DNA of 64,000 nucleotides from Urophycis tenuis (Eukaryota > Chordata > Actinopteri > Gadiformes > Phycidae): the NCBI GenBank assembly GCA_036785325.1, contig JAXIVH010000073.1:655001-719000 (forward strand), written 5' to 3'. Of the stretch, positions 32,581 through 42,218 are shown one piece after another. A model generated the notes under the pieces. That model ran no database searches. It was not told the DNA's origin and saw only the letters and a program-made list of their open reading frames with translations. Numbering within the stretch: position 1 is the stretch's first letter; each line of letters opens with the position of its first letter. The translations under genes were made by a program, and so were the position numbers.

Positions 32581-33354
32581 CCTGCCAACACTGCTGTTAC
32601 CTCCTCCACTGAGCAGTGCAACAACTTTCTTCATTATTTCCAGGACAAAATTGACTCCATTAATAACACAATTCTCTCCATGCCACCCACTGCTGTGGAG
32701 CTGCCATCGCCTGTCCTTCCAGTCACTGGTCTCTCCAACTTTGCTCCTACCAACACAGCTGCTGTGACTGAATTGGCCAACCAGATGAGGAACACCACCT
32801 GTTCTCTTGACCATCTCCCAACACCTTTGGTCAAGATCTGCCTACCTGCTTTGGTGCCTTCCATCACAACCATCAACAATACATCCCTCAGCACCGGGAT
32901 AGTTCCAGATGAACTCAAACATGCAGCTGTCACTCCTGTTCTCAAGAAAGTAGGTGCAAACCCATCCGAGCTGTCTAACTTCAGGCCCATTTCCATCCTC
33001 CCCTTCCTGGCCAAAGTCCTTGAGCATGTTGTCTCCAGCCAACTACAACAGCACCTGACTGACCAAGACCTTCTAGAACCTTTCCAGTCTGGCTTCAGAG
33101 CAAGACACAGCACTGAGACGGCCCTAGTGAGGGCCACCAACGACCTGTTGCTGTCTGCTGACTCTGGGGCTAACTCCATCCTGATCCTCCTGGACCTGAG
33201 TGCAGCATTTGATACGGTCAACCACAACATCCTCCTGGACTGTATGAAGAACCTCCTCGGCCTAACTAGATCAGCTCATGAATGGTTTTGCTCCTACCTC
33301 TCTGGCCGCTCCCATCATGTCAGCATTGGGTCCAACATGTCAAAAGCATGGTGA
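32581..33354 (+). pseudogene. L2 (plus) RT domain, first half
   Basis: VTPVLKKVGANPSELSNFRP and ISILPFLAKVLEHVV are the RT fingers; PFQSGFRARHSTETALV precedes motif A, ILLDLSAAFDTVNHNILL, with the catalytic Asp intact (in contrast to the minus-strand L2). A frameshift near 33350 stops the frame just before motif B. Confidence 0.75.
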
Positions 33355-33698
33355 TTCGTCAAGGTGTTCCACAAGGCTCGGTCCTTGGGCCGTTGCTCTT
33401 CTGCATCTACATGCTTCCACTGGGTAGCATCATCCGCAAATACGGCCTCAGCTACCATTGCTATGCTGATGACACACAGCTATATGTGTCCACCACGAAC
33501 AGCAACATTCAAAAAGCCACCTCGCTCCTCGCCAGCTGCCTGCGGGATATCAAAGCCGGGATGCAACTAAGCTTTCTCCAATTAAACTGTGGCAAACCAG
33601 AGGTGATCCTCCTTGGCACCAAGACCACGCTGAAACAGCTTGCCAATTTTTCTCTGGAGATTGATGGCGTCCAGATCCTCCCCTCAACCCAGGTTTGA
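33282..33698 (+). pseudogene. L2 (plus) RT domain, second half
   Basis: From about 33348: VIRQGVPQGSVLGPLLF is motif B and SYHCYADDTQLYV motif C, both intact. LQLNCGKPEVILLGTKTTLK follows. A TGA at 33696-33698 replaces the expected coding codon; L-GVYLDSQLSFEAHIKQ continues directly after it. Confidence 0.75.
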
Positions 33699-34316
33699 AA
33701 CCTGGGAGTGTACCTTGACAGCCAGCTCTCATTTGAGGCTCACATCAAGCAGGCCACAAAAGTCTCCTTTTTCCATCTGAGGAATATAGCTCGCATTCGC
33801 CGCTACCTCTCACAACCTGCTGCAGAGCACCTCATCCACGCTTTCATATCCTCCCGCTTGGACTACTGCAACGCCCTTCTTGTGGGAGCAACGGACAAGA
33901 CCATCAACCGGCTGCAGTATGTCCAAAACTGTGCTGCTAGGCTCCTTACCCACACCTCTCCTCGTGAGCACATCTCCCCTGTGCTCTTCAAACTAGACTG
34001 GCTCCCCATCCGCCAACGTATTAACTACAAGGTCCTTGTACTTGCTTATCAAGCCATCCACTCTACCAGTCCATCCTACCTCTCAGAACTCATCACTGTA
34101 TCCCGGCCCACACGCACCCTTCGCTCCTCTAGCTCCACCACCCTTCTACAGCCTCGCTACAGGCTAGTCACCATGGGAGGACGGCCCTTCAGCTGTGCTG
34201 CACCTGCACTCTGGAACAATCTCCCCACCTCTGTTAGAGAGGCCAAGTCCATTTATTCTTTCAAATCACTCCTCAAATCTCACATTTTTAAAATCACTTA
34301 CAAGGACCTCATATGA
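33699..34316 (+). pseudogene. L2 (plus) RT C-terminal region
   Basis: Met 33708 starts MYLDSQLSFEAHIKQATKVS, followed by SSRLDYCNALLVGATD, RLQYVQNCAARLL, LFKLDWLPIRQRINYKVL and ALWNNLPTSVREAKSIYSFK, ending at 34316. This is the complete C-terminal region of an L2 ORF and ends at its native position, about 130 bp before the (TTA)n tail. Confidence 0.8.
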
Positions 34317-34414
34317 TTTTGCTTTTTCTTTTTTCTTCTTCTTCTTTTTCCTTATATATTTGTTGTTGTTGTTGTGAAGCGCATTGGGTCCTAGAAATGC
34401 GCTATACAAGACTG

Positions 34415-34449
<35 letters not shown>

Positions 34450-34560
34450 CCTTTTCTTGAACGCATCTCCTGTTCGATTTCTGGGAGCCTTTCTTCCGCA
34501 ACTCTTTCTTCTGTATCTGCAGCTCCTGCTATTGGTCCTCCAATGCTTTCCGAACTCCTG
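34450..34560 (-). pseudogene. Gag-like frame, downstream piece
   Basis: On the minus strand this continues the acidic Gag-like frame of 38861-39420 across the Harbinger insertion: the frame is kept when the transposon and one copy of its 3-bp duplication are ignored. It is rich in Glu and Arg and ends at 34450 where the plus-strand L2 3' tail begins, so any continuation is lost. Function not established; see the upstream piece. Confidence 0.4.
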
Positions 34561-34712
34561 GGGCCTCATTTATCAACCTTGCGTACGCACAGATTTGTGC
34601 TTACGCAGTGCGTACGAACATTCCCACGCAAAGTATGGGATTTATCAACTTGTACTTGTGCGTAGGAACGTGCGTAAATTTAAGCACAACTCTGACCATG
34701 CGTAGGCCTACG

Positions 34713-35462
34713 TGTAACCCAGGGGTAACGAGTGATTTGTTATCAGTTCAGTTTCTATTTTTGTGTGCATGGCCTTTAAGAAGCATCACGACAGTTTGTT
34801 TTACGACACCCAGCTGTTTTCCGCCTCCAGTGGGAATCGCGGGCTCAGTGATGCCTGGTTACTGCACAGTTCAACACGTTGCCTCCGTGCTCCGGTACAA
34901 TACCCTTAGCACTGTAATTTTCCATTGATAGTCCAACACGTTGCACGCGACGGTTGGCTGCAGAAGAGAGAGAGGGGAGAGAGACTGTCCAGGTGTCCCG
35001 GTGGCTGCAGAGGAGACGTCTTTGCGCCACCCTTGGCCCTTCTTCAGGCAAACAGTCCTAGCCCAAATCTCCCTTTGCACTACATACACATCAACTACAA
35101 AATATGAAAGAGCTCAATATATTTTTGCTGGCCAGCCATTTTGTTGTTTTCTTTTTGAAGGATAAACTTTTGATACTTACCTGAATGGACAATTGATATT
35201 TACCTGAAAAGATACTTTTGTTTTGTTTGTTTGTTTATGGAGTGAAACACTGAAAAAAAATATAAAAGTCAATGTATTTCAATGTCCATTTAAATACCAT
35301 TTGTGATACATAACCACCCCCATTGATATTTTGATACTTGAATGTTCCAAGCCATTACGAGGTGTGATGTACTTCGGTCCCAGATATTGTTTTTAATAAA
35401 TCCTGGGATGGATAGTAAACTGCTATCAGGACTCTGAATTATTATTCTACTGTTTGGTTACA
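34713..35462 (+). mobile_element. Solo LTR 1 (750 bp)
   Basis: Begins TGTAACC and ends GGTTACA (perfect 7-bp inverted ends, TG...CA). Flanked by the 4-bp direct repeat TACG at 34709-34712 and 35463-35466. Contains AATAAA near 35395, about 65 bp before the end, as in an LTR polyadenylation signal. The second Harbinger copy at 62668 lacks this insertion and reads straight through the same point. A solo LTR arises by recombination between two LTRs of a provirus; the parent family is unknown. Confidence 0.75.
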
Positions 35463-35667
35463 TACGCACAAAACCTAGTGGTAGAATAGTGAAACTACTA
35501 AGAGAACCCGTTAAGAGTCAGTGTTCAGCAATCACAAACGTCACATATATCCCCTGTATCCTCTAATTAATAACAATTCTCATTTAGTAAGTTAGCAGAC
35601 ATTTTTGAATAATTGGTATGACAAGCTATAAAAGACAGCTGGGACAGGACAACTTGAAATAAGGACA

Positions 35668-36009
35668 ATGGCGCACCTTGCACTTTTGGAAAATTTAGAG
35701 AACCGCGCTTTGCAGGGAGCGCGTTTTCAAAGAGCATGTGGATTTGCTCAGTCAGAGCACAGAGTGGCTTCTCAGTAGGTATAGATTCCCAAAAAATATA
35801 CTTGTGGATTTATGCCGGGATTTACAACATACTATATTGGAGCGAGAGACCAAACGAACCAAAGCCATCCCAGTGTACATTCAGCTCCTGTCCACACAGG
35901 GATTTTTGTCCACCGGGACATTTCAACATGCGGCATTTCACAGCCGACACTGAGTAGAATCATGCCAGCAGTGTTGGATGCAATCATTTCTCTAGCCCCA
36001 CTTTACATT
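35668..36009 (+). pseudogene. Harbinger transposase (HARBI1-like), N-terminal part
   Basis: Starts MAHLALLENLENRAL at 35668. After a frameshift near 35740 the proper reading is EWLLSRYRFPKNILVDLCRD, IPVYIQLLSTQGFLSTGTFQ, and (another frame) ISQPTLSRIMPAVLDAIISL with APLYI at 36009. These are the conserved N-terminal blocks of PIF/Harbinger transposases, including the HTH-like 'GISQPTLSRI' segment. Solo LTR 2 interrupts right after LYI. Confidence 0.75.
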
Positions 36010-36822
36010 TGTGGTGGGGCAATGCTGGTGCCCATTGCTTCCGGTATTTGTATCAGCCCTTTCTGATTGTCAGCCTATTGGTTGCCCCTTAGCCAGGTGG
36101 AGATAAAAGGTTTGGGGAATAGTAGCACTGGTGATGGTGTCCGTGACCACCCCCCTTCCTGTCGGTATGATTTCCTGTTCAGCCAGCCTCGTACTCGTAG
36201 CTTGCCTTCCACCACTTGTCTCTGGGTACACAAGTGTCCCTGCCTGCTCAGTAAGGATCTGCGGCCTGGTTCACGTCCCTATCGGTTTGGAGTAGCCGAC
36301 TCTCCTTGCGCTAACCTGCCAGCCAGGTGTGCTGGAGGACCAATCACGTAGCTGCTGCTGTTTTGTGAGACCTTAACACATTGCATGTGTTCTTGTCTGG
36401 CTTCATTGTGAACTAACCTACTTATCTGTCTTTTGTTACTGTCTTAAATGTGCTGAGCCATATGTTTTCCTTTTCATTTGTTCGTTTTTGCTTTTTTGTG
36501 CATGAGCTTTTGCCCTGCTGAGCAATCACTGCTTGCCGCCAATGTTTTAGGGGCAGCGTGCTCGTTTTCGTTGGTGCATTGTATGCGCGAACCGCCAGTT
36601 AGTGGTTCGTAAGCGGGCCTGTTTGCATGCTTTATTTGTGCATGTTTGTCACATTTATTTCCCTTGATTGTTTACTTTATTGTTTGTATCCACTGCAATA
36701 ACCTTTTGTTCTTTTAATTTCTTTGGCAGGTCCCAGAGGGAGGCTAGGCACCTGGTGGTGGGCCCTCGTTACTGGGTGCTGCGTGGACAGTGTGAAGCTG
36801 TGTGTGCAGTGTTGTGCCGATA

Positions 36823-36875
<53 letters not shown>

Positions 36876-37389
36876 GTGCTGCTGGCTGTGTTCTCTCACA
36901 AGGATAACCACTCTTGATTGTGTGCACGTGTGGGTGGTGTCCATCCCCGGCCGCGCCGTCTGATGTTCTGCCTCCCTCAGGTAGGCCCTGCCTAGCCACC
37001 CTTGTTTTCATTCAGCATAATACTGTGCAGTACTATTTTCCAGTGTGGCGCATCCAACTTTGTATTTCTAACCTTTGTGTTTTTTTGCCTTAATGACATA
37101 ACAGTTGACATATAATTAAATAAATATATTTTTGTACATGGCTAGCCGGCTTGTTTCCGGGGTTTTCTCGTTTACTATTTCGCCTCTCCCTTCCCCTTTC
37201 CCTACGTTCTCAATAAAGTTTTGTTGAACAGGAATTCACGTCTACCGCCTTGTGTATATGAACCTGTGTCTTCTATTGCGAAAATCTGAGTTCTCTTACG
37301 TAGTTCCCTGGGTGCTAGGCCCGGGGTGGCGTTGTCGGGCTACCATAATCGAAGCATAGTGCTGTCTCCCATGACATCGCCACGTCACA
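36010..37389 (+). mobile_element. Solo LTR 2 (1.38 kb)
   Basis: Starts TGTGGTGGGG and ends ACGTCACA (TG...CA). Flanked by the 4-bp direct repeat CATT at 36006-36009 and 37390-37393. When it is removed the Harbinger frame reads LYI directly into QFP, the expected HARBI1-like sequence, which independently supports the boundaries. AATAAAG at 37211 may be its polyadenylation signal. It includes a (GT)n microsatellite. No coding is recognised inside. Confidence 0.65.
36825..36871 (+). repeat. (GT)n microsatellite, about 23 repeats
   Basis: Uninterrupted GT run of 47 bp inside solo LTR 2. Confidence 0.95.
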
Positions 37390-37393
37390 CATT

Positions 37394-37800
37394 CAGTTCC
37401 CGTTAATTCCACGCCGTCGCTAGCCTGGGAATTCCCATGCTGCTTTGCGCGCGATTTCATTCTCACTGCAAAGACAGTCTGGAAACCACCGCCCTTATAC
37501 CACCATCTCATCGAGATGTGGACGCGTCAGCCAGGCTACGCCGTCGCTGGATTCGCAAATATTATTGGAGCCATATAGATTGCACACACATCACAATAAA
37601 AGCACCATCACACAATGAATTCAGTTACGTTAACAGGAAAGGACTTCATTTAATTAATACACAAATAATCTAATGCCAATATGTCTCTACTAAACGTTGT
37701 TGCCCGGTGGCCTGGAGGAACGCACGATTCGTTCATCCTGCAGGTGGGTGCGCAGCTCCAAGCAGGAGCTATTGCGGATGGCTGGCATTGAGGTATTATT
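37394..37800 (+). pseudogene. Harbinger transposase, DDE core fragment
   Basis: Reads HAVAGFANIIGAI (split by the 118-bp MITE), then CTHITIKAPSHNEFSYVNRKGL and, after a frame change near 37680, NVVARWPGGTHDSFILQ. In HARBI1-like enzymes 'GAIDCTHI' has the first catalytic Asp; here the Asp codon is missing through an indel (ATA TAG ATT). 'GTHDSFI' contains the second Asp, present. The C-terminal Glu region is interrupted by the palindrome. An in-frame TAA precedes FHAVAGF (37403-37405). Inactive. Confidence 0.75.
37421..37538. mobile_element. 118-bp MITE inside the Harbinger DDE domain
   Basis: Inverted ends TAGCCTGG (37421) and CCAGGCTA (37538). The 9-bp repeat CGCCGTCGC occurs on both sides, at 37412-37420 and 37539-37547. 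Removing one copy of the repeat and the insert restores the codons for AVAGF. The duplication length (8 or 9, depending on where the end is drawn) suggests a hAT or Mutator-like element. There is no coding capacity. Confidence 0.7.
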
Positions 37801-37802
37801 AA

Positions 37803-38611
37803 AGGGATATTCCGCCATTTTTGGAAATAAGCTCATTTTCCACCTTCCCTCGAGCAAAACAATCGATCTTTACCCTTTTCCCATTCATCCAGCCGTTCTG
37901 TGAGTCTGGGGGTACAACTTTTAGCTGTAGCTTAGCATAGATCATTGAATCGGATTAGACCATTAGCATCTCGCCCGCTTAAAAGTGACTACGATTTCCG
38001 GAATTTTTCCATTTAAAACTTGTCTCTTCTCAAGTTTGAAAGTGCAATAAGACCAACGGAAAATGAAACGTTGCGATTTTCTAGGCTGATTTTACCCGGA
38101 ACTATATTCTCTTTCTGGCGTAATAATCAAGGAAAGTTGCAAAGGTACCATGGGCGTAGTGATATGACGCAGCGCCTCAATAGTCCCTGTAGGCTTCTTC
38201 TGGCAATACAACCAACGTGATTACCGGGACTATACTTTGAGGCGCGTCATATCACTGCGCCCATGGTACCTTTGCAACTTTCCTTGATTATTACGCCAGA
38301 AAGAGAATATAGTTCCGGGTAAAATCAGCCTAGAAAATCGCCACTTTTCATTTTCCGTTGGTCTTATTGCACTTTCAAACTTGAGAAGAGACAAGTTTTA
38401 AATGGAAAAATTCCGGAAATCGTAGTCACTTTTAAGCGGGCGAGATGCTAATGGTCTAATCCGATTCAATGATCTATGCTAAGCTACAGCTAAAAGTTGT
38501 ACCCCCAGACTCACAGAACGGCTGGATGAACGGGAAAAGGGTAAAGATCGATTGTTTTGCTCGAGGGAAGGTGGAAAATGAGCTTATTTCCAAAAATGGC
38601 GGAATATCCCT
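37803..38611. mobile_element. 809-bp palindromic foldback element with TTAA duplication
   Basis: Left arm about 37803-38188 and right arm about 38225-38611 are nearly perfect reverse complements (roughly 386 bp each), separated by a loop of about 36 nt around 38189-38224. The ends are AGGGATATTCCGCC and its inverse, flanked by TTAA at 37799-37802 and 38612-38615. TTAA duplication points to the piggyBac or Kolobok superfamilies. No coding. The few visible mismatches, such as 'acgcagcgcctc' against 'acgcgcctc' near the loop, show young age or copy-correction between arms. Confidence 0.85.
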
Positions 38612-38860
38612 TTAAAGGGATTGCCGCTACCATATATGGTCAATTGGAGGCGTTTCTGAATGCAAATTACTCTAACCGTGCACGAGCATGGTAGTTGAGA
38701 ACAGGTGGGATTTATCATCACGGATTACTTACTGGTGTGCGTACGACCCGTGTACGCACGTTTGATAAATGCGGATTTTTTTGTACTGACGCACATTCTA
38801 AATTTCATGCGTACGAACGAAATTAGAACTTTTCCTACGCACGGTTGATAAATGAGGCCC

Positions 38861-39420
38861 TTGGTTTGGTCATTTTGCCAAGGCACTCACACACTTGAAT
38901 TATGCTTCTTTTGACTTCTTCCAAAGTCTGCTGTCTGTCCTCCTCTGTTCTGAGAGTAGATGTCATCGGGAAAGACCCTCCTGAACATAAAGGATCCTCA
39001 CTCTCCGAGTCTCCATCGCTGTCTTCATCCTCACTTTCATCAGAGCTGTAATCTCCTGAGTCCCTTTTCCTCCATGTTTTATTTCCCATTCTTTCCGCTT
39101 TTGCCAGTATCCATCTAACCACCGGACCGTATCCACCTGCGATCTCTTCCAGATCACTCTGATCATCATCATCATCATCATCTCCATCCTCCATCAGTAG
39201 TTTCCAAATGTATTGTTTTCTTCTTACTTTTTGAGCTTGGATACATTTTTATCGTTGCTCCGCATTTCCCATTTCTGTTATTCGCTCATCCTCATATGTA
39301 ATGAGATATTTACCCTCCTGACTAATCACTGGGAGCTGGGGATAAACTTCCCTAAGCTCCACCTCTTTGTCATAGGGTGGGGGTCTCCCTACATGTGAGA
39401 AAGGTGCATCAATTTTTACC
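38861..39420 (-). pseudogene. Gag-like acidic reading frame, possible retroelement/retroviral remnant
   Basis: On the minus strand a continuous frame can be followed from about 39420 to 38861 with one internal stop (TAA at about 39251). Its first part has a PPPY motif (late-domain-like) and YPQLP, typical of Gag linker regions in vertebrate retroelements. Next is a basic stretch, an Asp/Glu/Ser-rich acidic region (seven consecutive Asp at about 39169-39189), and a helical Glu/Lys-rich segment before the Harbinger insertion at 38860. A Met at 39194 would allow a 119-residue frame whose last few residues are Harbinger sequence. No protease, RT or zinc knuckle is visible, so this could instead be an acidic host protein exon. 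Function is not assigned. Confidence 0.35.
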
Positions 39421-39562
39421 CTTAATTTTTTCTACATTCTCCTCTCTTTTTTCTACATTCTTTTATCTTTCTTCTACATTCTTTTGTCTTCTACATTCTT
39501 TTATCTTTCTTCTACATTCTTTTGTCTTCTACATTCTTTTATCTTTCTTCTACATTATTTTC
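39418..39562 (+). repeat. Tandem repeat of 'ttctacattctttt' units
   Basis: About seven alternating 21-bp and 17-bp units (TCTTTCTTCTACATTCTTTTA and the shorter TCTTCTACATTCTTTTG type). It adjoins the upstream (minus-strand) edge of the Gag-like frame and could encode a Lys/Glu/Arg-rich repeat or be non-coding. Confidence 0.7.
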
Positions 39563-40752
39563 CCTCCGATCTTTCACATCCTTTATCCATCCTTGTCCCT
39601 CTTTCTCAAACAATTTGAGAGTGCAAAGTTCTATTAGTTTCTTCTCTTTGCGTTTCTCACCTCCTTACCCTTTGTTTTCACACACCTTATATGTGGACAC
39701 AAACACCCGTATTGTTTTAATTACGTCTGGATTGAAGGTCCTTTCTACTGGCCATGATTGGTCAATTTTTGACCAGCGCTTATCACCTCTGACGCCTTTT
39801 TGATGCCTTTGATTAGAGGATTATTCTTCTGTAGCCTACTACCTCAACAGGAGTAATTACTTTTGGATTTTTGATGTCCATCTTTGACATTGTCATAACT
39901 TCCTTTTACTCTCGTACTTTTGAATTAAACCTCATTATTATTATTAAAGTTATTTATTTAGCTTATTATTAGTATTTATTTATTTATTTATTTATTTAGT
40001 TATGTATCTATAAACCTCTGCATTGCCACTGTCAATAAAGGACAGGTGAAATGAATTTGCCAACTTCAAAGGAATCCAAAATCTTATTGATATAAAAGAA
40101 AATCACAACACTAAGAGAACACACAGTATGACCGAATCCACGTACAATCTCCCAACTTGTAAAATCAAACCAACCCACTTTCCCCAACTTAACTCAAATT
40201 AGAATAAATCATAACCAAACAGCAAAATCCACATTCGTAGCCCTTGACAGTAGTTAAACCTTATACTCATTAATTAAATCACTGGACCAGATTTATGGCC
40301 CTAATCTGCCTGCGCTCTGCTTGCGCTCTAGACACACCCTCTGTGTGTCTCTCCCCCCTTTTTCTTTTTCCTCTCACACCACAGAAAGAGAAGAAAACAG
40401 TTTAGTGTCTTGTGCTTCACTAGATGCAATAAGCAATTCTACACCTTTTTTTTTTTTTTATCTATTACCAATGCTCTGTAAACTATACTATTAATAAGCA
40501 CCAAGTTAATATTGTAATTGTCAATTTAGGAATCTTCAATTTATTTTACTCTAATAACATTTTTACAGGAGCTCATATATTTATTTATTATCATTCAAAG
40601 TCTCCTTTTCATATGCATTCATGTATATATATCTATTATAAAATTATAAATGTTTATTTACTAAATCCCCTGTTGTCAAATTCTATTAACTCCTACACCT
40701 TATTCAATACACTTCATATTAGTTACACATAACTCAATCCCCAGTCTTTTTT

Positions 40753-40755
<3 letters not shown>
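39563..40755. other. No gene seen; AT-rich
   Basis: Non-coding low-GC sequence. TTTA repeats at 39958-40000 and a CT-rich run at 40335-40378 are the only notable features. No LTR, primer-binding site or element termini could be recognised that would explain the Gag-like frame. Confidence 0.4.

Positions 40756-40838
<83 letters not shown>
40756..40838 (+). repeat. (AC)n microsatellite, about 41 repeats
   Basis: Uninterrupted 83-bp AC run. Confidence 0.95.
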
Positions 40839-40839
<1 letters not shown>

Positions 40840-40884
40840 GGCCTCCCTTTCAAACAGCTGCAGCTTTCTTTCTTTTTAAACTAA

Positions 40885-41073
40885 ATCTAAACCTAATTCC
40901 TATTCCTATTTGCCTTTAACATTGACCATTTACCATTTTAAGTCAATGTTCACATAGCAGCTAAAAGTACATATGACTTACTGTTCAAAAGTGGATTTAG
41001 AGCCCCTCCACTCAAACTTGCACAATAGAGTTTTTAGTGCGCATTATGATACTAAAAGTGCATATGTTTTACT
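40885..41073 (+). repeat. ~190-bp tandem repeat array, left part
   Basis: Contains CTGTTCAAAAGTGGATTTAG at 40981, followed by 'agcccctccactcaaacttg'. The same unit occurs three more times on the other side of the large hAT (starting 54109, 54305 and 54489). Unit spacing of 196 and 184 bp defines the period. The hAT at 41074 inserted within a unit. Confidence 0.75.
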
Positions 41074-41298
41074 CAGTGGGGAAGGTCCATAACAAAATTC
41101 TGGACCAAAAAATATTAAATAAGAAATAGTAATATATATATTTTTTAATTTCTATCTTATTTAATTTAATACAATACCTTTAATAAACTCCTCTGAGAAC
41201 CATCACCTTACCGTGGTGGAGGGGTTTGGGTGTCCTTATGAACCTGAGGGCTGTGTTGTCGGGAGCCTTGTGCTCCTGGTAGGGTCTCCCATGGCAAA

Positions 41299-42218
41299 TT
41301 GGTCTCAGGCGAAGGGCCAGACAAAGAATGGTTCAAAAAAGACTCTAATGGAAGAACAATTAAGAGGAGGAGAGACCCTGCCCGGAGGAAGCCCGGGGCC
41401 CCCATCTGGAGCCAGGCCCAGAAGGGGGGCCCGTCAGCGAGCGCCTGGCGGCCGGGTTTGCCACGGAGCCCGGCCGGGCATTGCCCGAAAAAGCAACGTG
41501 GCACCCCCCCCCCCTCTCTATTCTGTTGGCCCACCACTCACAGGAAGAACCGTTGGGGTCGGGTGCATTGTCAGATGGGTGGCAGTGAAGGTCAGGGACC
41601 TCGACGGACCAGACCTGGGCAGCAAAGGCTGGCTCTGGGGACGTGGAACGTCACCTCTCTGTGGGGGAAAGAGCCGGAGGTGGTGCGGGAGGCGGAGCGC
41701 TACCAGTTAGATCTGGTGGGGCTCTCCTCTACGCACAGTCTCGGTTCTGGAACCGTACTCCTGGATAGGGGTTGGACGCTATTCTTCTCTGGAGTTGCCC
41801 AAGGTGCGAGGCGCCGGGCGGGTGTGGGGATACTCACAATCCCCCGGCTGAGCGCCGCTATGTTGGAGTTTACCCCGGTGGACGAGAGGGTCGCCTCCCT
41901 ACGCCTACGGGTTATGGGGGGGAAAACTCTGACTGTTGTTTGTGCGTATGCACCGAACAGCAGCTCGGAGTATTCGGCCTTCTTGGAGACCCTGAATGGA
42001 GTCCTGCAGGGGGCTCCAGTAGGGGACTCCATAGTTCTGCTGGGGGACTTCAACGCGCACGTGGGCAATGATGGAGACACCTGGAGAGGCGTGATTGGGA
42101 GGAACGGCCTCTCGGATCTAAACCCGAGTGGTCGTCTGTTATTGGACTTCTGTGCTAGTCATGGATTGTCCATAACAAACACCATGTTCGAACATAAGGT
42201 TGCTCATAAGTGTACATG
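41299..42218 (+). pseudogene. Rex3 ORF, endonuclease part
   Basis: The AP-endonuclease begins LALGTWNVTSLWGKEPEVVR at about 41631. GLSSTHSLGSGTVLLDRGW, GVGILTIPRLSAAM and VLLGDFNAHVGNDGDTW (GDxN block) follow, then LLLDFCASHGLSITNTMFEH. The reading before 41600 is probably 5' UTR read-through. A hAT MITE interrupts at 42219 inside the HKCTW-like block; coding resumes at 43435. The endonuclease nicks target DNA for RT priming. Confidence 0.85.

Larger units (their letters stand above)
28086..34449 (+). mobile_element. L2-type LINE, plus strand, split by a second L2
   Basis: A 5'-truncated L2 begins in the endonuclease domain near 28086, is interrupted at 28168-31848, continues at 31849, and ends with GCGCTATACAAGACTGATTT and a (TTA)n tail at about 34449. 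The split lies inside the AP-endonuclease: IYRPPPM ends on the left and the right continues into LxxxFFAELSELL. Joined, the two sides give the expected order of domains. Confidence 0.8.
34561..38860 (+). mobile_element. PIF/Harbinger transposon, copy A, with four nested insertions
   Basis: The ends are GGGCCTCATTTATCAACC at 34561 and its inverse ending at 38860, followed inward by 'gtgcgtacgcac' palindromic repeats. Flanking trinucleotides CTG (34558-34560) and TTG (38861-38863) fit a 3-bp Harbinger duplication with one change. It holds two solo LTRs, a 118-bp MITE and an 809-bp palindrome, leaving only about 1.2 kb of Harbinger sequence with a fragmentary transposase. Confidence 0.8.

Noticed and set aside
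34266..34466. Poly-Asn/Leu frames
   Set aside because: They derive from the (TTA)n/(TAA)n tail of the plus-strand L2.
36560..36620. Functional hairpin ('gaaccgccagttagtggttcg')
   Set aside because: A short imperfect stem inside a solo LTR; such stems are expected by chance and no further support was seen.
38835..39194. Complete 119-residue acidic nuclear protein
   Set aside because: The last residues come from the Harbinger terminus and the frame is open upstream of the Met, so this is not a natural start and end. Kept only as part of a broken Gag-like frame.
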